Counted from the stretch's first letter, positions 47,716 to 56,600 are shown. The stretch: DNA of 64,000 bases from Caenimonas koreensis DSM 17982 (GCF_009646335.1 NZ_WJBU01000004.1:1-64000); one strand, 5' to 3'. The notes: generated from the sequence alone by a model not told the origin. Translations and numbers: made by a program.

Positions 47716-48764
47716 TTTGCGGCTTTCCTCTTTGGCGGCGACTTGCTGAGCTCCAGCACCTTGACCTGCTTGATGGCAGCGTCAAAGTGCTCCTCCACGG
47801 GGCTCTTGGTATTGATAAGTGTTTGCCTGTACTTGTCGAACTCGATCTGGGCTTTCTGCATCGCCTTGTCGTGCGATACGGAGCCTGCGCCAGACAGTAC
47901 TTCCCGCTCCGTCAGGCGCAGGAACTCGTCAAGCTTGCTGATCCAATCCGTCATGTACATAGGCTTACGGCCCAGTGCTTGCAGTTCGGCGAATTCCAGG
48001 TAGAAGTTGACGATGCGGTTCAGCGGGTCAATCTCATCATGGGCCAAGTAGTTCTTGGCAATGGTGGCATCTGTTTTGCGCGGCTTGCCTCCGGCTTGCG
48101 CATTCGCCCAGGAGGTCAAGCCCATGTTGGGCTTGCTGGCGTCGGCGCGTTTGAAGACGATTTCTGCGGCAGTGTGCCCATGTGCCGCCCAATGCATCTT
48201 GTTCTGGATGGTCGCGAAAAATGCCTGCGAGGCTTCGGCGCTGGGGTCGTAGTCGATGCTGGTCGCATAGATGTCCAGCACCTTGCGCCAAAACATCTTT
48301 TCGCTGGAGCGAATGTCGCGAATGCGGGACAACAGCTCGTCGAAGTAGTTGCCGCTGTTGGCACGCTTGAGGCGCTCGTCGTCCATGGCGAACCCCTTGA
48401 TGAGGTATTCGCGTAGGCGCTGACTTGCCCAAATGCGAAACTGGGTGCCACGGTGCGACTTCACCCGGTAGCCCACCGAGATAATCACGTCCAGGTTGTA
48501 GTACGCCACCTTGTAGGTCTTGGCGTCTGCGGCAGTTGTTGCAAAATTTGCAACAACTGAATCTGCCGCCAGTTCGCCCTCATCAAAGACATTCTTGATG
48601 TGGCGGGAGATCACCGACTTGTCCCGCTGGAACAACTCTGCCAACTGTGCCAGCGAGAGCCAGACGGTTTCGCCATTGAGCCGAACTTCCAGCCGGGCTT
48701 GGCCGTCTTCGGTCGTGTACAGCAGGAACTCACCTTCGGGCGGCAAGGCGCTGACCTGGCTCAT
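47712..48764 (-). CDS. RhuM-family protein inside the type I RM operon
   Basis: The 350-residue protein shows the RhuM signature: WLSLAQLAELFQRDKSVISR (an HTH-like start), KTYKVAYYNLDVIISVGYRV, FRIWASQRLREYLIKGFAMD and the RDIRSSEKMFWRKVLDIYAT segment. RhuM was first named as a Salmonella pathogenicity-island gene; its function is unknown, though it often lies with type I RM genes. It overlaps hsdM upstream (ATGA) and hsdS downstream (GTGA), so it is made together with them. Confidence 0.9.
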   Translation of the reverse strand: MSQVSALPPEGEFLLYTTEDGQARLEVRLNGETVWLSLAQLAELFQRDKSVISRHIKNVFDEGELAADSVVANFATTAADAKTYKVAYYNLDVIISVGYRVKSHRGTQFRIWASQRLREYLIKGFAMDDERLKRANSGNYFDELLSRIRDIRSSEKMFWRKVLDIYATSIDYDPSAEASQAFFATIQNKMHWAAHGHTAAEIVFKRADASKPNMGLTSWANAQAGGKPRKTDATIAKNYLAHDEIDPLNRIVNFYLEFAELQALGRKPMYMTDWISKLDEFLRLTEREVLSGAGSVSHDKAMQKAQIEFDKYRQTLINTKSPVEEHFDAAIKQVKVLELSKSPPKRKAAK

Positions 48765-51148
48765 GCCTTGACTCCCACAAAGCCGACCAGTTGCTTCAAC
48801 AGGCCATCGGTTTCCGCTTCCAGCGCCAGGATTTCCCTCGTCACCTCTTCAAGGCTGCGCAGTGGCTTGTGCTTATAGAAGTACTTGTTGAAGCTGATCT
48901 CGTACCCAATCACTGTCTTGTCGATGGCAATCCATGCCTCGTCAACGTGCGGCCGTACTTCGCGGATGAAGTATTCGTGAATGACACTTGAAGCCGTTGG
49001 AGTCTTGCTCTTGGCCAGCGGCACGTTTTCCGTGTCGCGCAGCTCGCTGTCCGGCTCGTACTCGATGTACTCGCCCGCTTTGCCAGACTGTGGCGACTGG
49101 GGCCAATAGCCGTAGTCGCCCAGATGATCAGCAGTGGTCTCCAGCTCGCTGAGCAGCTCCTTGAGCTTTGTGCCGGTGAGCTTGTGCTGCTTCTTGATAA
49201 CCTTGGCAGCCCGCGGTTCGCGCCAGCTCACTGCGCTCAAAACCTGCTTGCGCTCGGATGCGGAAAGCTTCAACTTCAGGGCGGTACAGGCTTCGTCCGC
49301 CATCTTTTCAAACAGGTTGAAATCGAGGTGTTCGTCTGATCCGATCTTGTCGGCGATTTTCTGCGCAGCCAGCATGATGTTGCGTTGAACTTCCCATGTG
49401 GTTTGCGCCAGCAGCTCTTTGCGGTTCTTGGGCGACAAGTTGATTTCTTCGCGCTCAATCTGGTTCTCAATGGCTTCGGCGTGGGATTTGAGGTCGGTGT
49501 AAACCTCGTCGCCGTACTTGCCGTAAACCCATTCCATGATCTCCTGCATGCCCGGTGTGAAGCGCAGTGTGGCAATGCGCTCAACACTGAACTGCGCGGC
49601 AAGGCGCAATGGGCGCTCCACCGTGACCTTGTAGTAGCCAAAGTCCCGGTTGTCGAAGACCTTAGAAATACCGTCGTCGGCAAGGCTCAAGTAGAGCTGG
49701 GTGATCTGCTGGATATGCTCAGCAGTGAATTCGCAGTTCTTTTCGCCAAGGTTCTTTCGCAGCTTCTGGTACAGGTTGGATGCGTCGATCAATTGCACCT
49801 TGCCTTGCCGCTTCTCCGCTTTGTGGTTGGACAGCAGCCACACATAGGTGGTGATGCCTGTGTTGTAGAACAGGTTGTTCGGCAACTGAATGATCGCTTC
49901 GAGGTAGTCACTCTCGATGATGTGGCGGCGGATATTGCTCTCGCCGCTGCCTGCATCGCCAGTGAACAGGGCGGAACCGTTATGCACGGAGGCGATGCGC
50001 GAGCCTGAAAACCGGGTGGCGTTCTTGTCGCTCAGGTCTGAGCGCCGCTTCATCTTGTCCACCATCTCCATCAGAAACAGCAGCTGACCGTCTGATGAAC
50101 GCGGGATGGCGGGGTACAAGTCACGCAGCTCGCCGGTGTAGTCCGTCAGGTTCACCTGAAAGCGATGATCAAGAACCTGCTTGCCTTCGACGATGCCTTT
50201 CTGGTCACTTTTCCATGACTTGCCATAGGGCGGGTTGCTCAACATGAAGTCGAAGCGCGTACCAGAGAATTCATTCGTGGCCAGCGTCGAGCCAAACTTG
50301 ATGTTCTCGGGGTCGTTGCCCTTGATCATCATGTCGGACTTGCAGATGGCATAGGTCTCGGGGTTGATCTCTTTGCCGTACAAGAACACGCCCACCTTGG
50401 CCTTGATCTCGCCTTCAGCGTCAGTCACGAAGTCTTGCGACTCGGTCAGCATGCCGCCGCTGCCGCAAGCGGGGTCGTAGATGGTGAGCGGGTTGGGAAG
50501 TTGGTCTTTCACCGGGATGAACACCAAATTGGTCATCAGGTTAATGACCTCACGCGGCGTGAAGTGCTCCCCAGCCTCTTCGTTGTTCTCTTCGTTGAAC
50601 TTGCGGATAAGTTCTTCGAATACATAGCCCATGCCAAGATTTGACAGCCCAGGCTGCGTGCGGCCATCTGGCCCTTTGCGGTCATCGGGGCCGAGGTTGA
50701 TTTCCTCCGAGACGAATTTCTCGATCACGTCATGCAGCACATCTGATTGCGCCATCTTGCGAATTTGGTTGCGCAAGTCGAACTTGTCGACGATCTCTTT
50801 GACGTTGTCTGAAAAGCCATCAAGGTAGTTTTTGAGATTGGCTTCCAGCTGCGACGGGTTGCCCAGCAAGGACTTGAGCGTGAACTTGGACGTGTTGTAG
50901 AACACGTAGCCGGAGGCTTCTCGCAGGCCATGGGGGTCGAGGTCAGCCATGTCAGCGTCTTCCCGCTGAAACCGCACTTCCTCCAGCACTGTGTCCTTTG
51001 ATGGCTCCAGCAGGCAATCCAGGCGGCGCAGGACAAACATCGGCAGGATGACGTCGCGGTACTTGCCGCGAACAAAGACATCACGAAGGCAGTCGTCCGC
51101 GATTGACCAGATGAACGAGACGATCTTGTTATGTGTTGAGTGATCCAT
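48761..51148 (-). CDS. hsdM: Type I restriction-modification methyltransferase subunit
   Basis: A 795-residue N6-adenine methyltransferase. SAM-binding motif I is IYDPACGSGGMLTES and the catalytic motif IV is FMLSNPPYGKSW. The N-terminal helical domain (FIWSIADDCLRDVFVRGKYR) is typical of HsdM. It is larger than the usual ~500 residues, with a long C-terminal extension (about residues 520-795) rich in helices and containing WREPRAAKVIKKQHKLTG. It methylates the target set by HsdS. It is the first gene of the operon; the 108-bp gap upstream holds its promoter. Confidence 0.93.
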   Translation of the reverse strand: MDHSTHNKIVSFIWSIADDCLRDVFVRGKYRDVILPMFVLRRLDCLLEPSKDTVLEEVRFQREDADMADLDPHGLREASGYVFYNTSKFTLKSLLGNPSQLEANLKNYLDGFSDNVKEIVDKFDLRNQIRKMAQSDVLHDVIEKFVSEEINLGPDDRKGPDGRTQPGLSNLGMGYVFEELIRKFNEENNEEAGEHFTPREVINLMTNLVFIPVKDQLPNPLTIYDPACGSGGMLTESQDFVTDAEGEIKAKVGVFLYGKEINPETYAICKSDMMIKGNDPENIKFGSTLATNEFSGTRFDFMLSNPPYGKSWKSDQKGIVEGKQVLDHRFQVNLTDYTGELRDLYPAIPRSSDGQLLFLMEMVDKMKRRSDLSDKNATRFSGSRIASVHNGSALFTGDAGSGESNIRRHIIESDYLEAIIQLPNNLFYNTGITTYVWLLSNHKAEKRQGKVQLIDASNLYQKLRKNLGEKNCEFTAEHIQQITQLYLSLADDGISKVFDNRDFGYYKVTVERPLRLAAQFSVERIATLRFTPGMQEIMEWVYGKYGDEVYTDLKSHAEAIENQIEREEINLSPKNRKELLAQTTWEVQRNIMLAAQKIADKIGSDEHLDFNLFEKMADEACTALKLKLSASERKQVLSAVSWREPRAAKVIKKQHKLTGTKLKELLSELETTADHLGDYGYWPQSPQSGKAGEYIEYEPDSELRDTENVPLAKSKTPTASSVIHEYFIREVRPHVDEAWIAIDKTVIGYEISFNKYFYKHKPLRSLEEVTREILALEAETDGLLKQLVGFVGVKA

Positions 51149-51256
51149 AGACCCTTGATCTTAGGCCCCGTTCCAAGCAGGGCGAAGCGAGCTGAGACCT
51201 CGTCACACCCCCCAGTAGGTGGATGCCGCCTGTCGCGCACCCTGAAAGAAGCCACC

Positions 51257-52261
51257 CTACAGGTCAGACACCGCAGGCAAGTACAACCCGCCAGCTGTCA
51301 CGCCACGAGCTGCCCTGATCGCGCGCACCACGGCCATCGCAGTCACCTCCGCAGCCATCGTCCCGAGCGTCATCATCCCCAAGGTCTTGCCTGACTTGCC
51401 AGTCCCCAGCGCAAACATCGTGTCGCCGTCGGACATGGTGTGAACCGGGTTGATGCTGCGGGCCAGCCCGTCATGCGACATCGTGGCCACGCGAGTTGCC
51501 TGGGCCTTGGTGATGACCGCATCCGTGGCCACGACACCGATCGTCGTGTTTGTTCCGGTGATCAGGGGCTTGGGCGCCTCACCGCGCAGCAACGAGCGCC
51601 GCGTGTCGAACAATGATTTGCCGTCGGGCGTGCGTGAACCCGCGATCACGCGGCCTGTATCCGGGTCGATGACATCGCCGAGCGCATTGCACGCCACCAG
51701 CGCGCCGACCGTCACGCCATCCACCGTCACCGATGCCGTGCCGATGCCGCCCTTCATCGCGCGATCAATGCCGAACACCTTGCCGATCGCAGCGCCCGCA
51801 CCGGCGCCAACGCAGCCTTGCGCAGGCGCGTGCACAGAAGCGGCCTCACACGCGGCATAACCTGCCGCAGCGTCCGGCCGGATGGTGGAATCACCCAGGA
51901 ACAAGTCGAACAGCACGGCGGCAGGAACGAGCGGCAACTTCGCCAGGCCCACCTCCATGCCGACGCCTTGCGCTTCGAGCCAGCGCATCACCCCGCCCGC
52001 TGCGTCCAGGCCCCAGGCGCTGCCGCCGGCCAGCAGGACGGCGTGCACACGGTCAACCAGGTTCGTCGGCGAGAGCAGATCCGTCTCACGCGTTCCCGGC
52101 GCGGCACCTCGCACATCGACGCCGGCCACCGCGGCGTCGCGAACAATGACGACGCTGCAGCCCGTCGGTCGCCGCGTGTCGGTGAAATGACCGACTTCGA
52201 TGCCCGCGACATCCGTGATGGAGCCTGCGCTGCGCAGGGATGAGTTTGATGTCGTGCCCAT
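51257..52261 (-). CDS. P1-family (S58, DmpA/BapA-like) peptidase
   Basis: I start it at ATG 52261 (MGTTSNSSLRSAGS). The 334-residue Ntn-hydrolase precursor opens with ITDVAGIEVGHFTD, and has AVLLAGGSAWGLDAAGGVMRW and the cleavage region ITGTNTTIGVVATDA, where an Asn-Thr bond is the likely self-processing site and the Thr the nucleophile. Relatives hydrolyse beta-peptides or N-terminal amino-acid amides. The end MAAEVTAMAVVRAIRAARG is conserved. It is a single gene, divergent from the DUF883 gene. Confidence 0.88.
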   Translation of the reverse strand: MGTTSNSSLRSAGSITDVAGIEVGHFTDTRRPTGCSVVIVRDAAVAGVDVRGAAPGTRETDLLSPTNLVDRVHAVLLAGGSAWGLDAAGGVMRWLEAQGVGMEVGLAKLPLVPAAVLFDLFLGDSTIRPDAAAGYAACEAASVHAPAQGCVGAGAGAAIGKVFGIDRAMKGGIGTASVTVDGVTVGALVACNALGDVIDPDTGRVIAGSRTPDGKSLFDTRRSLLRGEAPKPLITGTNTTIGVVATDAVITKAQATRVATMSHDGLARSINPVHTMSDGDTMFALGTGKSGKTLGMMTLGTMAAEVTAMAVVRAIRAARGVTAGGLYLPAVSDL

Positions 52262-52381
52262 GGCCAATGGTAGCGCCGCAGGCGAGGTCCTACAGCCGTT
52301 GCGGCGCATTGCCTGACAGCCGCTCGCCCTTGATCTCCTAACAATGAGGGCATTGCGCACCAGACTTCCCAAGGAAACTCC

Positions 52382-52648
52382 ATGAACACAGAAACCACCG
52401 ACAACTACACCGCCACCAGCCCCTCCGCCGTGCTCAACGGCGCAAACAGCGACGGCACCGTGCGCAAGGTCGCGCAAAAGGCGCACAACGCTGTCGACTC
52501 GATCGAGCAGGTCGTCGGCAAGAGCGCCGAGCACGTGGTGAGCTGGCAGCAGGAATACGGCAACCTTGCCCGCGAACAAGTGCGCGCCAACCCGCTGGCA
52601 ATCGTCGTCGGCGCGTTCGCCATCGGTTACCTGTTCGCCAAGATCTAA
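52382..52648 (+). CDS. DUF883/ElaB-YqjD-like membrane-anchored protein
   Basis: An 88-residue protein with an N-terminal polar part, an amphipathic helix (VRKVAQKAHNAVDSIEQVVG) and a C-terminal membrane helix ANPLAIVVGAFAIGYLFAKI, the hallmark of the DUF883 group. E. coli relatives ElaB and YqjD bind ribosomes at the inner membrane in stationary phase. An AAGGAAA ribosome site precedes the start. Confidence 0.88.
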   Translation: MNTETTDNYTATSPSAVLNGANSDGTVRKVAQKAHNAVDSIEQVVGKSAEHVVSWQQEYGNLAREQVRANPLAIVVGAFAIGYLFAKI

Positions 52649-52678
52649 GCCACTGATCCAGGCGGCTACGATGTCCTG

Positions 52679-53749
52679 ATGACATCGGCAGGCCGCTGGG
52701 CACCCGCTTCACGAGGCATTGCTGCGGCGCTGGCTGCAGCCATGCTTTTTGGCGCCGGAACGCCGCTGGCCAAGCTGTTGCTCGCGCACGCGAGCCCATG
52801 GCTGCTGGCGGCGTTGCTGTATCTGGGCTCGGGCACAGGCCTGTGGCTGTTTCGCCTGCTGCGCGGCAAGCCGCGCGTGACCTTGCCGCGCGGCCAGGCG
52901 CGCTGGCTGGCGGCAGCCGTGGTGGCCGGTGGTGTGTGCGGCCCCGTCTTGCTGATGCAGGGCCTTGCGCTGACTACTGCATCCACGTCTTCGCTGCTGC
53001 TCAATGCAGAGGGCGTCCTCACGGCGCTGATCGCCTGGATCGTCTTTCGTGAAAACGTCGACAAGCGCATTGCCGCTGGCATGCTCGCCATCGTGGCCGG
53101 CGGCTTGGTACTCGCATGGCCATCAGAGCTCGCGTGGTCGGGCGACTGGCGTGGTCCGGCCTTGATCGTGGCCGCGTGCCTGGCCTGGGCGATCGACAAC
53201 AACCTCACCCGAAAGGTGTCACTGGCCGACGCCTCGTGGGTCGCGATGGTCAAAGGGCTGTGCGCGGGTGCGACCAACCTGGCGCTCGCGCTGCTCACGG
53301 GCGCGCAGTGGCCTTCCTGGCACGTGGTGCTGGGCGCCGGCCTTGTCGGCTTTGCCAGCTATGGGGTGAGCCTGACGCTCTTCGTGGTGGCGCTGCGCGA
53401 ACTCGGAACGGCCAGAACGGGCGCGTATTTTTCTGTCGCACCGTTTTTTGGTGCGGTGCTTGCCATCGCACTGCTCGGCGACGCCGTCACCACGCCGCTC
53501 GTCGCTGCTTTTGTGTTGATGGCCGTGGGCGTTGCGCTGCACCTGGCTGAGCGGCATGCGCATGCCCACTCGCACTCGCCGATGGAACACACGCATGCCC
53601 ATGTGCATGGCGCGAGCGACCCGCACCACGACCATGCGCATGAATCATTCGTGGCGCCGGGCACGCGCCACAGTCATCCCCACCAGCATGAGCCGCTTGT
53701 TCACACGCATGCGCACTTTCCGGATGCGCATCACCGGCACGAACACTGA
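52679..53749 (+). CDS. EamA/DMT-family transporter with His-rich C-terminal tail
   Basis: The 356-residue protein has two EamA repeats (about residues 15-140 and 155-285, each with five helices; ALTTASTSSLLLNAEGVLTA is the first repeat hallmark). The final 66 residues hold 23 histidines in HxH-type clusters (for example HAHAHSHSP and HHDHAH). That tail is unusual for a DMT exporter and resembles cytoplasmic loops of zinc or nickel carriers, so metal binding is likely; the transported substrate is unknown. It lies 30 bp after the DUF883 gene. Confidence 0.85.
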   Translation: MTSAGRWAPASRGIAAALAAAMLFGAGTPLAKLLLAHASPWLLAALLYLGSGTGLWLFRLLRGKPRVTLPRGQARWLAAAVVAGGVCGPVLLMQGLALTTASTSSLLLNAEGVLTALIAWIVFRENVDKRIAAGMLAIVAGGLVLAWPSELAWSGDWRGPALIVAACLAWAIDNNLTRKVSLADASWVAMVKGLCAGATNLALALLTGAQWPSWHVVLGAGLVGFASYGVSLTLFVVALRELGTARTGAYFSVAPFFGAVLAIALLGDAVTTPLVAAFVLMAVGVALHLAERHAHAHSHSPMEHTHAHVHGASDPHHDHAHESFVAPGTRHSHPHQHEPLVHTHAHFPDAHHRHEH

Positions 53750-53762
53750 GGGCCCTGGCGCG

Positions 53763-54022
53763 CTAGCGAATGGCCACGGGTGGGGGTAGCTGCATTGCGC
53801 GCGCCTGCATCACGGTGCGCACCCTGTCGGGGTAGTCGCTGATGATTTCGTCCACGCCCCAGCCGATCAGGCGCTCGATGTCTGCAGGCGCATTGATGGT
53901 CCACGGAATCACTTTCAAGCCCAGCTCATGCGCTTGCTGGGGCCCGCGGCGCAGGCGACGCCCATGGCGAGCGCCAGGCCCGCACGCACAGCGGCGCCGG
54001 TGAACAATTGGGTGAATGCCAT
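53763..54022 (-). pseudogene. Glycerophosphodiester phosphodiesterase remnant with internal deletion
   Basis: A signal-peptide start (MAFTQLFTGAAVRAGLALAM) begins at ATG 54022 and runs to about 53943, where it meets, in another frame, the last 60 residues of a GDPD enzyme: QQAHELGLKVIPWTINAPAD, then WGVDEIISDYPDRV, ending with TAG at 53763-53765. The GDPD catalytic middle, about 200 residues, is gone. The gene is therefore dead, by an internal deletion. The two ends still flank normally spaced neighbours. Confidence 0.75.
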
Positions 54023-54091
54023 GGCGGCATTCTGCATCCAGCCGTGGCGCACTGCTATAACTTGGTGAACTGTCAAAACAGGGGTTGCCTC

Positions 54092-54595
54092 ATGGCTGAG
54101 CGGATCAGTGGCGAAGCGTTTGTCCAGGAAGGCGGTTGCGATTGCCGCACCGTCCGCTATCGCATGGAGTCGCGCCCGATGTTCGTCAACTGCTGCCACT
54201 GCCGCTGGTGCCAGCGCGAGAGCGGCTCTGCATTTGCAATCAACGCCATGATCGAAGCAGACCGCGTGACGCTGCTGGCAGGCACGCCGGAAGTCATCGA
54301 CACACCGTCGGCCAGCGGCCGTGGCCAGCGGGTGTCGCGGTGCCCGCATTGCAAGGTGGCCGTGTGGAGCAACTATTCGGGCGCCGGTGCGTCCGTGCAC
54401 TTCATTCGCGTCGGCACGCTGGACAACCCTGACGTGCTGCCACCCGACATCCATATCTTCACCACCACCAAGCAGCCGTGGGTGGTATTGCCGCCCGGCG
54501 TGCCGGTGATGGACGAGTACTACGACGCAAACGTGCATTGGCCGCCTGAGAGCCTGGAGCGGCGCGCTGCGTTGCGTGCGCGGTCAGCCGGATAA
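54092..54595 (+). CDS. GFA-family (glutathione-dependent formaldehyde-activating-like) protein
   Basis: I start it at ATG 54092 (MAERISGEAFVQ). The 167-residue protein carries the GFA zinc motifs: GGCDCRTVRY, NCCHCRWCQRESGSAFAINA and RCPHCKVAVWSNY. Many members of this family are of unknown activity, and true formaldehyde activation is doubtful. It is a short zinc-binding cytoplasmic protein here, next to small oxygenase genes. Confidence 0.87.
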   Translation: MAERISGEAFVQEGGCDCRTVRYRMESRPMFVNCCHCRWCQRESGSAFAINAMIEADRVTLLAGTPEVIDTPSASGRGQRVSRCPHCKVAVWSNYSGAGASVHFIRVGTLDNPDVLPPDIHIFTTTKQPWVVLPPGVPVMDEYYDANVHWPPESLERRAALRARSAG

Positions 54596-54602
54596 TTTCG
54601 CC

Positions 54603-54947
54603 ATGCCCCGCTATCCACAGAACGTTGCGCCTGCGTATCACGCGCATATCTACTTCGACGCTGCCACGCTCGAGCAGGCCAAGGCCTTGCGCGAAGAAGC
54701 GGGGCGACGCTTCCAGGTGCAGCTGGGCCGCGTGCACGAAAAAGAAGTGGGCCCGCACCCGCGATGGAGCAGCCAGATCGCGTTTGACGCCAGCGAGTTC
54801 GACAGGATCGTGCCGTGGCTCGATGCGCATCGCAACGGGCTCGATATCTTCGTGCATGGCTTGTCGGGCGACGACCTCGCCGATCACACCACGCACGCCT
54901 ACTGGCTGGGCAATGAGTGGCCGCTCAAGCTGGAGATGTTCCGCTGA
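54603..54947 (+). CDS. DOPA 4,5-dioxygenase-like protein
   Basis: The 114-residue protein reads YHAHIYFDAATLEQAKALRE, then the middle GPHPRWSSQIAFDASEFDRI and the end HTTHAYWLGNEWPLKLEMF, as in the DOPA 4,5-dioxygenase (vicinal-oxygen-chelate-like) family. The conserved His are in HAHI, GPHPR and HTTHA. Its role in bacteria is unknown. Its stop overlaps the start of the oxygenase gene that follows (TGATG). Confidence 0.86.
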   Translation: MPRYPQNVAPAYHAHIYFDAATLEQAKALREEAGRRFQVQLGRVHEKEVGPHPRWSSQIAFDASEFDRIVPWLDAHRNGLDIFVHGLSGDDLADHTTHAYWLGNEWPLKLEMFR

Positions 54948-55546
54948 TGGCGCGGGCGTCAACGGATCTTTTCGATCTGTACCTGCAGCCCGATTTTTTC
55001 GACCCGCCGACGTGCCAGCGAGTCCTGGCGGACTTGGTCAATGCCGCGGGCGAGCAGGCCGCTGTGTATGGCGTGAGCGAAGGCGGTGTTGTCGACGAGC
55101 GCGTGCGCAAAGTCATGCGGCTTGCGCCTTCGCGCGCGACTGTCGATTTCGTGGAGAGCCGGCTGATGCAGGCTCGCGTGGCTATCGCAGCACACTTCAG
55201 GCTGGAGTTGGCCGGCTGTGAAGCGCCGCAATTCCTGTGCTATGGCGAGGGCGGCCATTTCGTGGCGCACCAGGGCGGCGGCACGGGCATGTTGCGCTCG
55301 CATGCCGAGCAATCGCGCAAGGCCTCGGTCGTCATCTTCCTCAACGCGCCCTGCGAAGATGACCAGGCGGGCACCTACGCCGGAGGCTCGCTGGTCTTCA
55401 CCGAGTGGCGCGCGAACCGCACCAATGGGCGCTTTGACTTGCGCGCTGGGGCGGGCTCGCTCGTGGCGTTCCTGCCGGACACCACGCATGAAGTCACGCC
55501 GGTCACGCGGGGTGAGCGCTATTCGATCGCGACGTGGTACTGGTGA
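54947..55546 (+). CDS. 2OG-Fe(II) oxygenase-like protein with HxG in place of HxD
   Basis: I start it at ATG 54947, overlapping the previous stop by one base. The 199-residue double-stranded beta-helix protein has the usual frame FLCYGEGGHFVAHQGGG, VVIFLNAP, TYAGGSLVF, and the C-terminal TTHEVTPVTRGERYS with the second His and the 2-oxoglutarate Arg. In the metal motif, related proteins have His-Gln-Asp; here the codons are CAC CAG GGC, so Asp is Gly. HxG/HxA is the signature of non-heme iron halogenases (SyrB2, WelO5, BesD). It may be a halogenase, or an inactive oxygenase. Confidence 0.8.
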   Translation: MARASTDLFDLYLQPDFFDPPTCQRVLADLVNAAGEQAAVYGVSEGGVVDERVRKVMRLAPSRATVDFVESRLMQARVAIAAHFRLELAGCEAPQFLCYGEGGHFVAHQGGGTGMLRSHAEQSRKASVVIFLNAPCEDDQAGTYAGGSLVFTEWRANRTNGRFDLRAGAGSLVAFLPDTTHEVTPVTRGERYSIATWYW

Positions 55547-55549
55547 TCG

Positions 55550-56512
55550 TCAGTCCATCCGCGCGCCAGACTTCTTCACGGCGTCGGCCCACCGGGGCAT
55601 TTCAGCATTGAGAAACTTGCCGAAATCCTCGCTGCCGAGGAAGGCAGGGTCTGCCCCCTGTGCAACCATTCGATTGCGGATGTCGGGTGTCGCAAGCACC
55701 TGGCGGAACGCGTCGCTCAATTTCGCGGTCACGTCTTTGGGCAGACCTGCAGGCGCCAGAAAGCCGTAGAAGCCGACCACCTCGAAGTCCTTGAGGCCGG
55801 TTTCCATCACGGTTGGAATGTCCGGCAGCGCAGGATTGCGCTCGCGGCTGGTGACCGCCAGCGCTCTGACCTTGCCTTGCTTGTGATAGTTCGCGGCTTG
55901 CGGAATCGACTCTGCCATGAACTGCACCTGGCCGCCCATCAGGTCGGTGAAGGCCGGTGCACTGCCGCGATAGGGAATGTGCACGAGAAAAAGTCCGGTG
56001 GCGCTCTTGAACATTTCGGGCACCAGGTGGCTGATACCGCCGTTGCCGGCCGAGCCGTAATTCACCTGGCCCGGTCGCGCCCGCGCGTACGCAACGAATT
56101 CATTGAGCGACTTCACCGGAAGGCTCGTGTTCACGAGCAATGCGAGCGGCTGCATGGCAGTGCGTGCGATCGGTGTGAAGTCGCGCGTGGTCTGGTAGGG
56201 CAGCTTGCTGTAGAGCGCGGGGTTGATCACCATCACGCCGGTGTTGGCCAGCATGAGTGTGTAGCCGTCTGGCGCAGCTTTCATCACGTCCTGTGCGCCT
56301 ACGGTGCCGCCTGCACCTGCCTTGTAGTCGATGATGACCGGCTGGCCCAGCACCGCCTGCAGCCGTTCACTCAGCAGCCGCGCATGCTGGTCCAGGGGGC
56401 CGCCCGCAGGAAAGCCGATGACGATGCGGATGGGCTTTTCGGGAAAGGCAGCGTGCGCGCTCCAGCTGGCAGCAAGCAGGACGAGCGTGATGATGCGCTG
56501 GGTGAATGTCAT
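55550..56512 (-). CDS. Bug-family tripartite tricarboxylate transporter binding protein (TctC-like)
   Basis: I start it at ATG 56512 (MTFTQRIITLVLL), giving a signal peptide ending AHAAFPEK. The mature 300-residue protein has the Bug pattern PIRIVIGFPAGGPLDQHARL, then YKAGAGGTVGAQDVMKAAPD and INPALYSKLPYQTTRDFTPI. These proteins bind small organic acids and are hugely expanded in Burkholderiales. No tctA/B lies nearby, which is common for orphan Bug genes. Confidence 0.9.
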   Translation of the reverse strand: MTFTQRIITLVLLAASWSAHAAFPEKPIRIVIGFPAGGPLDQHARLLSERLQAVLGQPVIIDYKAGAGGTVGAQDVMKAAPDGYTLMLANTGVMVINPALYSKLPYQTTRDFTPIARTAMQPLALLVNTSLPVKSLNEFVAYARARPGQVNYGSAGNGGISHLVPEMFKSATGLFLVHIPYRGSAPAFTDLMGGQVQFMAESIPQAANYHKQGKVRALAVTSRERNPALPDIPTVMETGLKDFEVVGFYGFLAPAGLPKDVTAKLSDAFRQVLATPDIRNRMVAQGADPAFLGSEDFGKFLNAEMPRWADAVKKSGARMD

Positions 56513-56600
56513 TGCAGTTTGTCCCCTCGGGTCTGGTTGGCGACACATGATAGGGCGATTCCCTGATGCCTTTGCCCCAGTGCGCAGCTAGCCTGAATTC

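Noticed and set aside
53915-54538. Minus-strand 207-residue frame
   Set aside because: Only its last ~35 codons (from ATG 54022) make sense as the GDPD signal peptide; the rest is antisense to the GFA gene.
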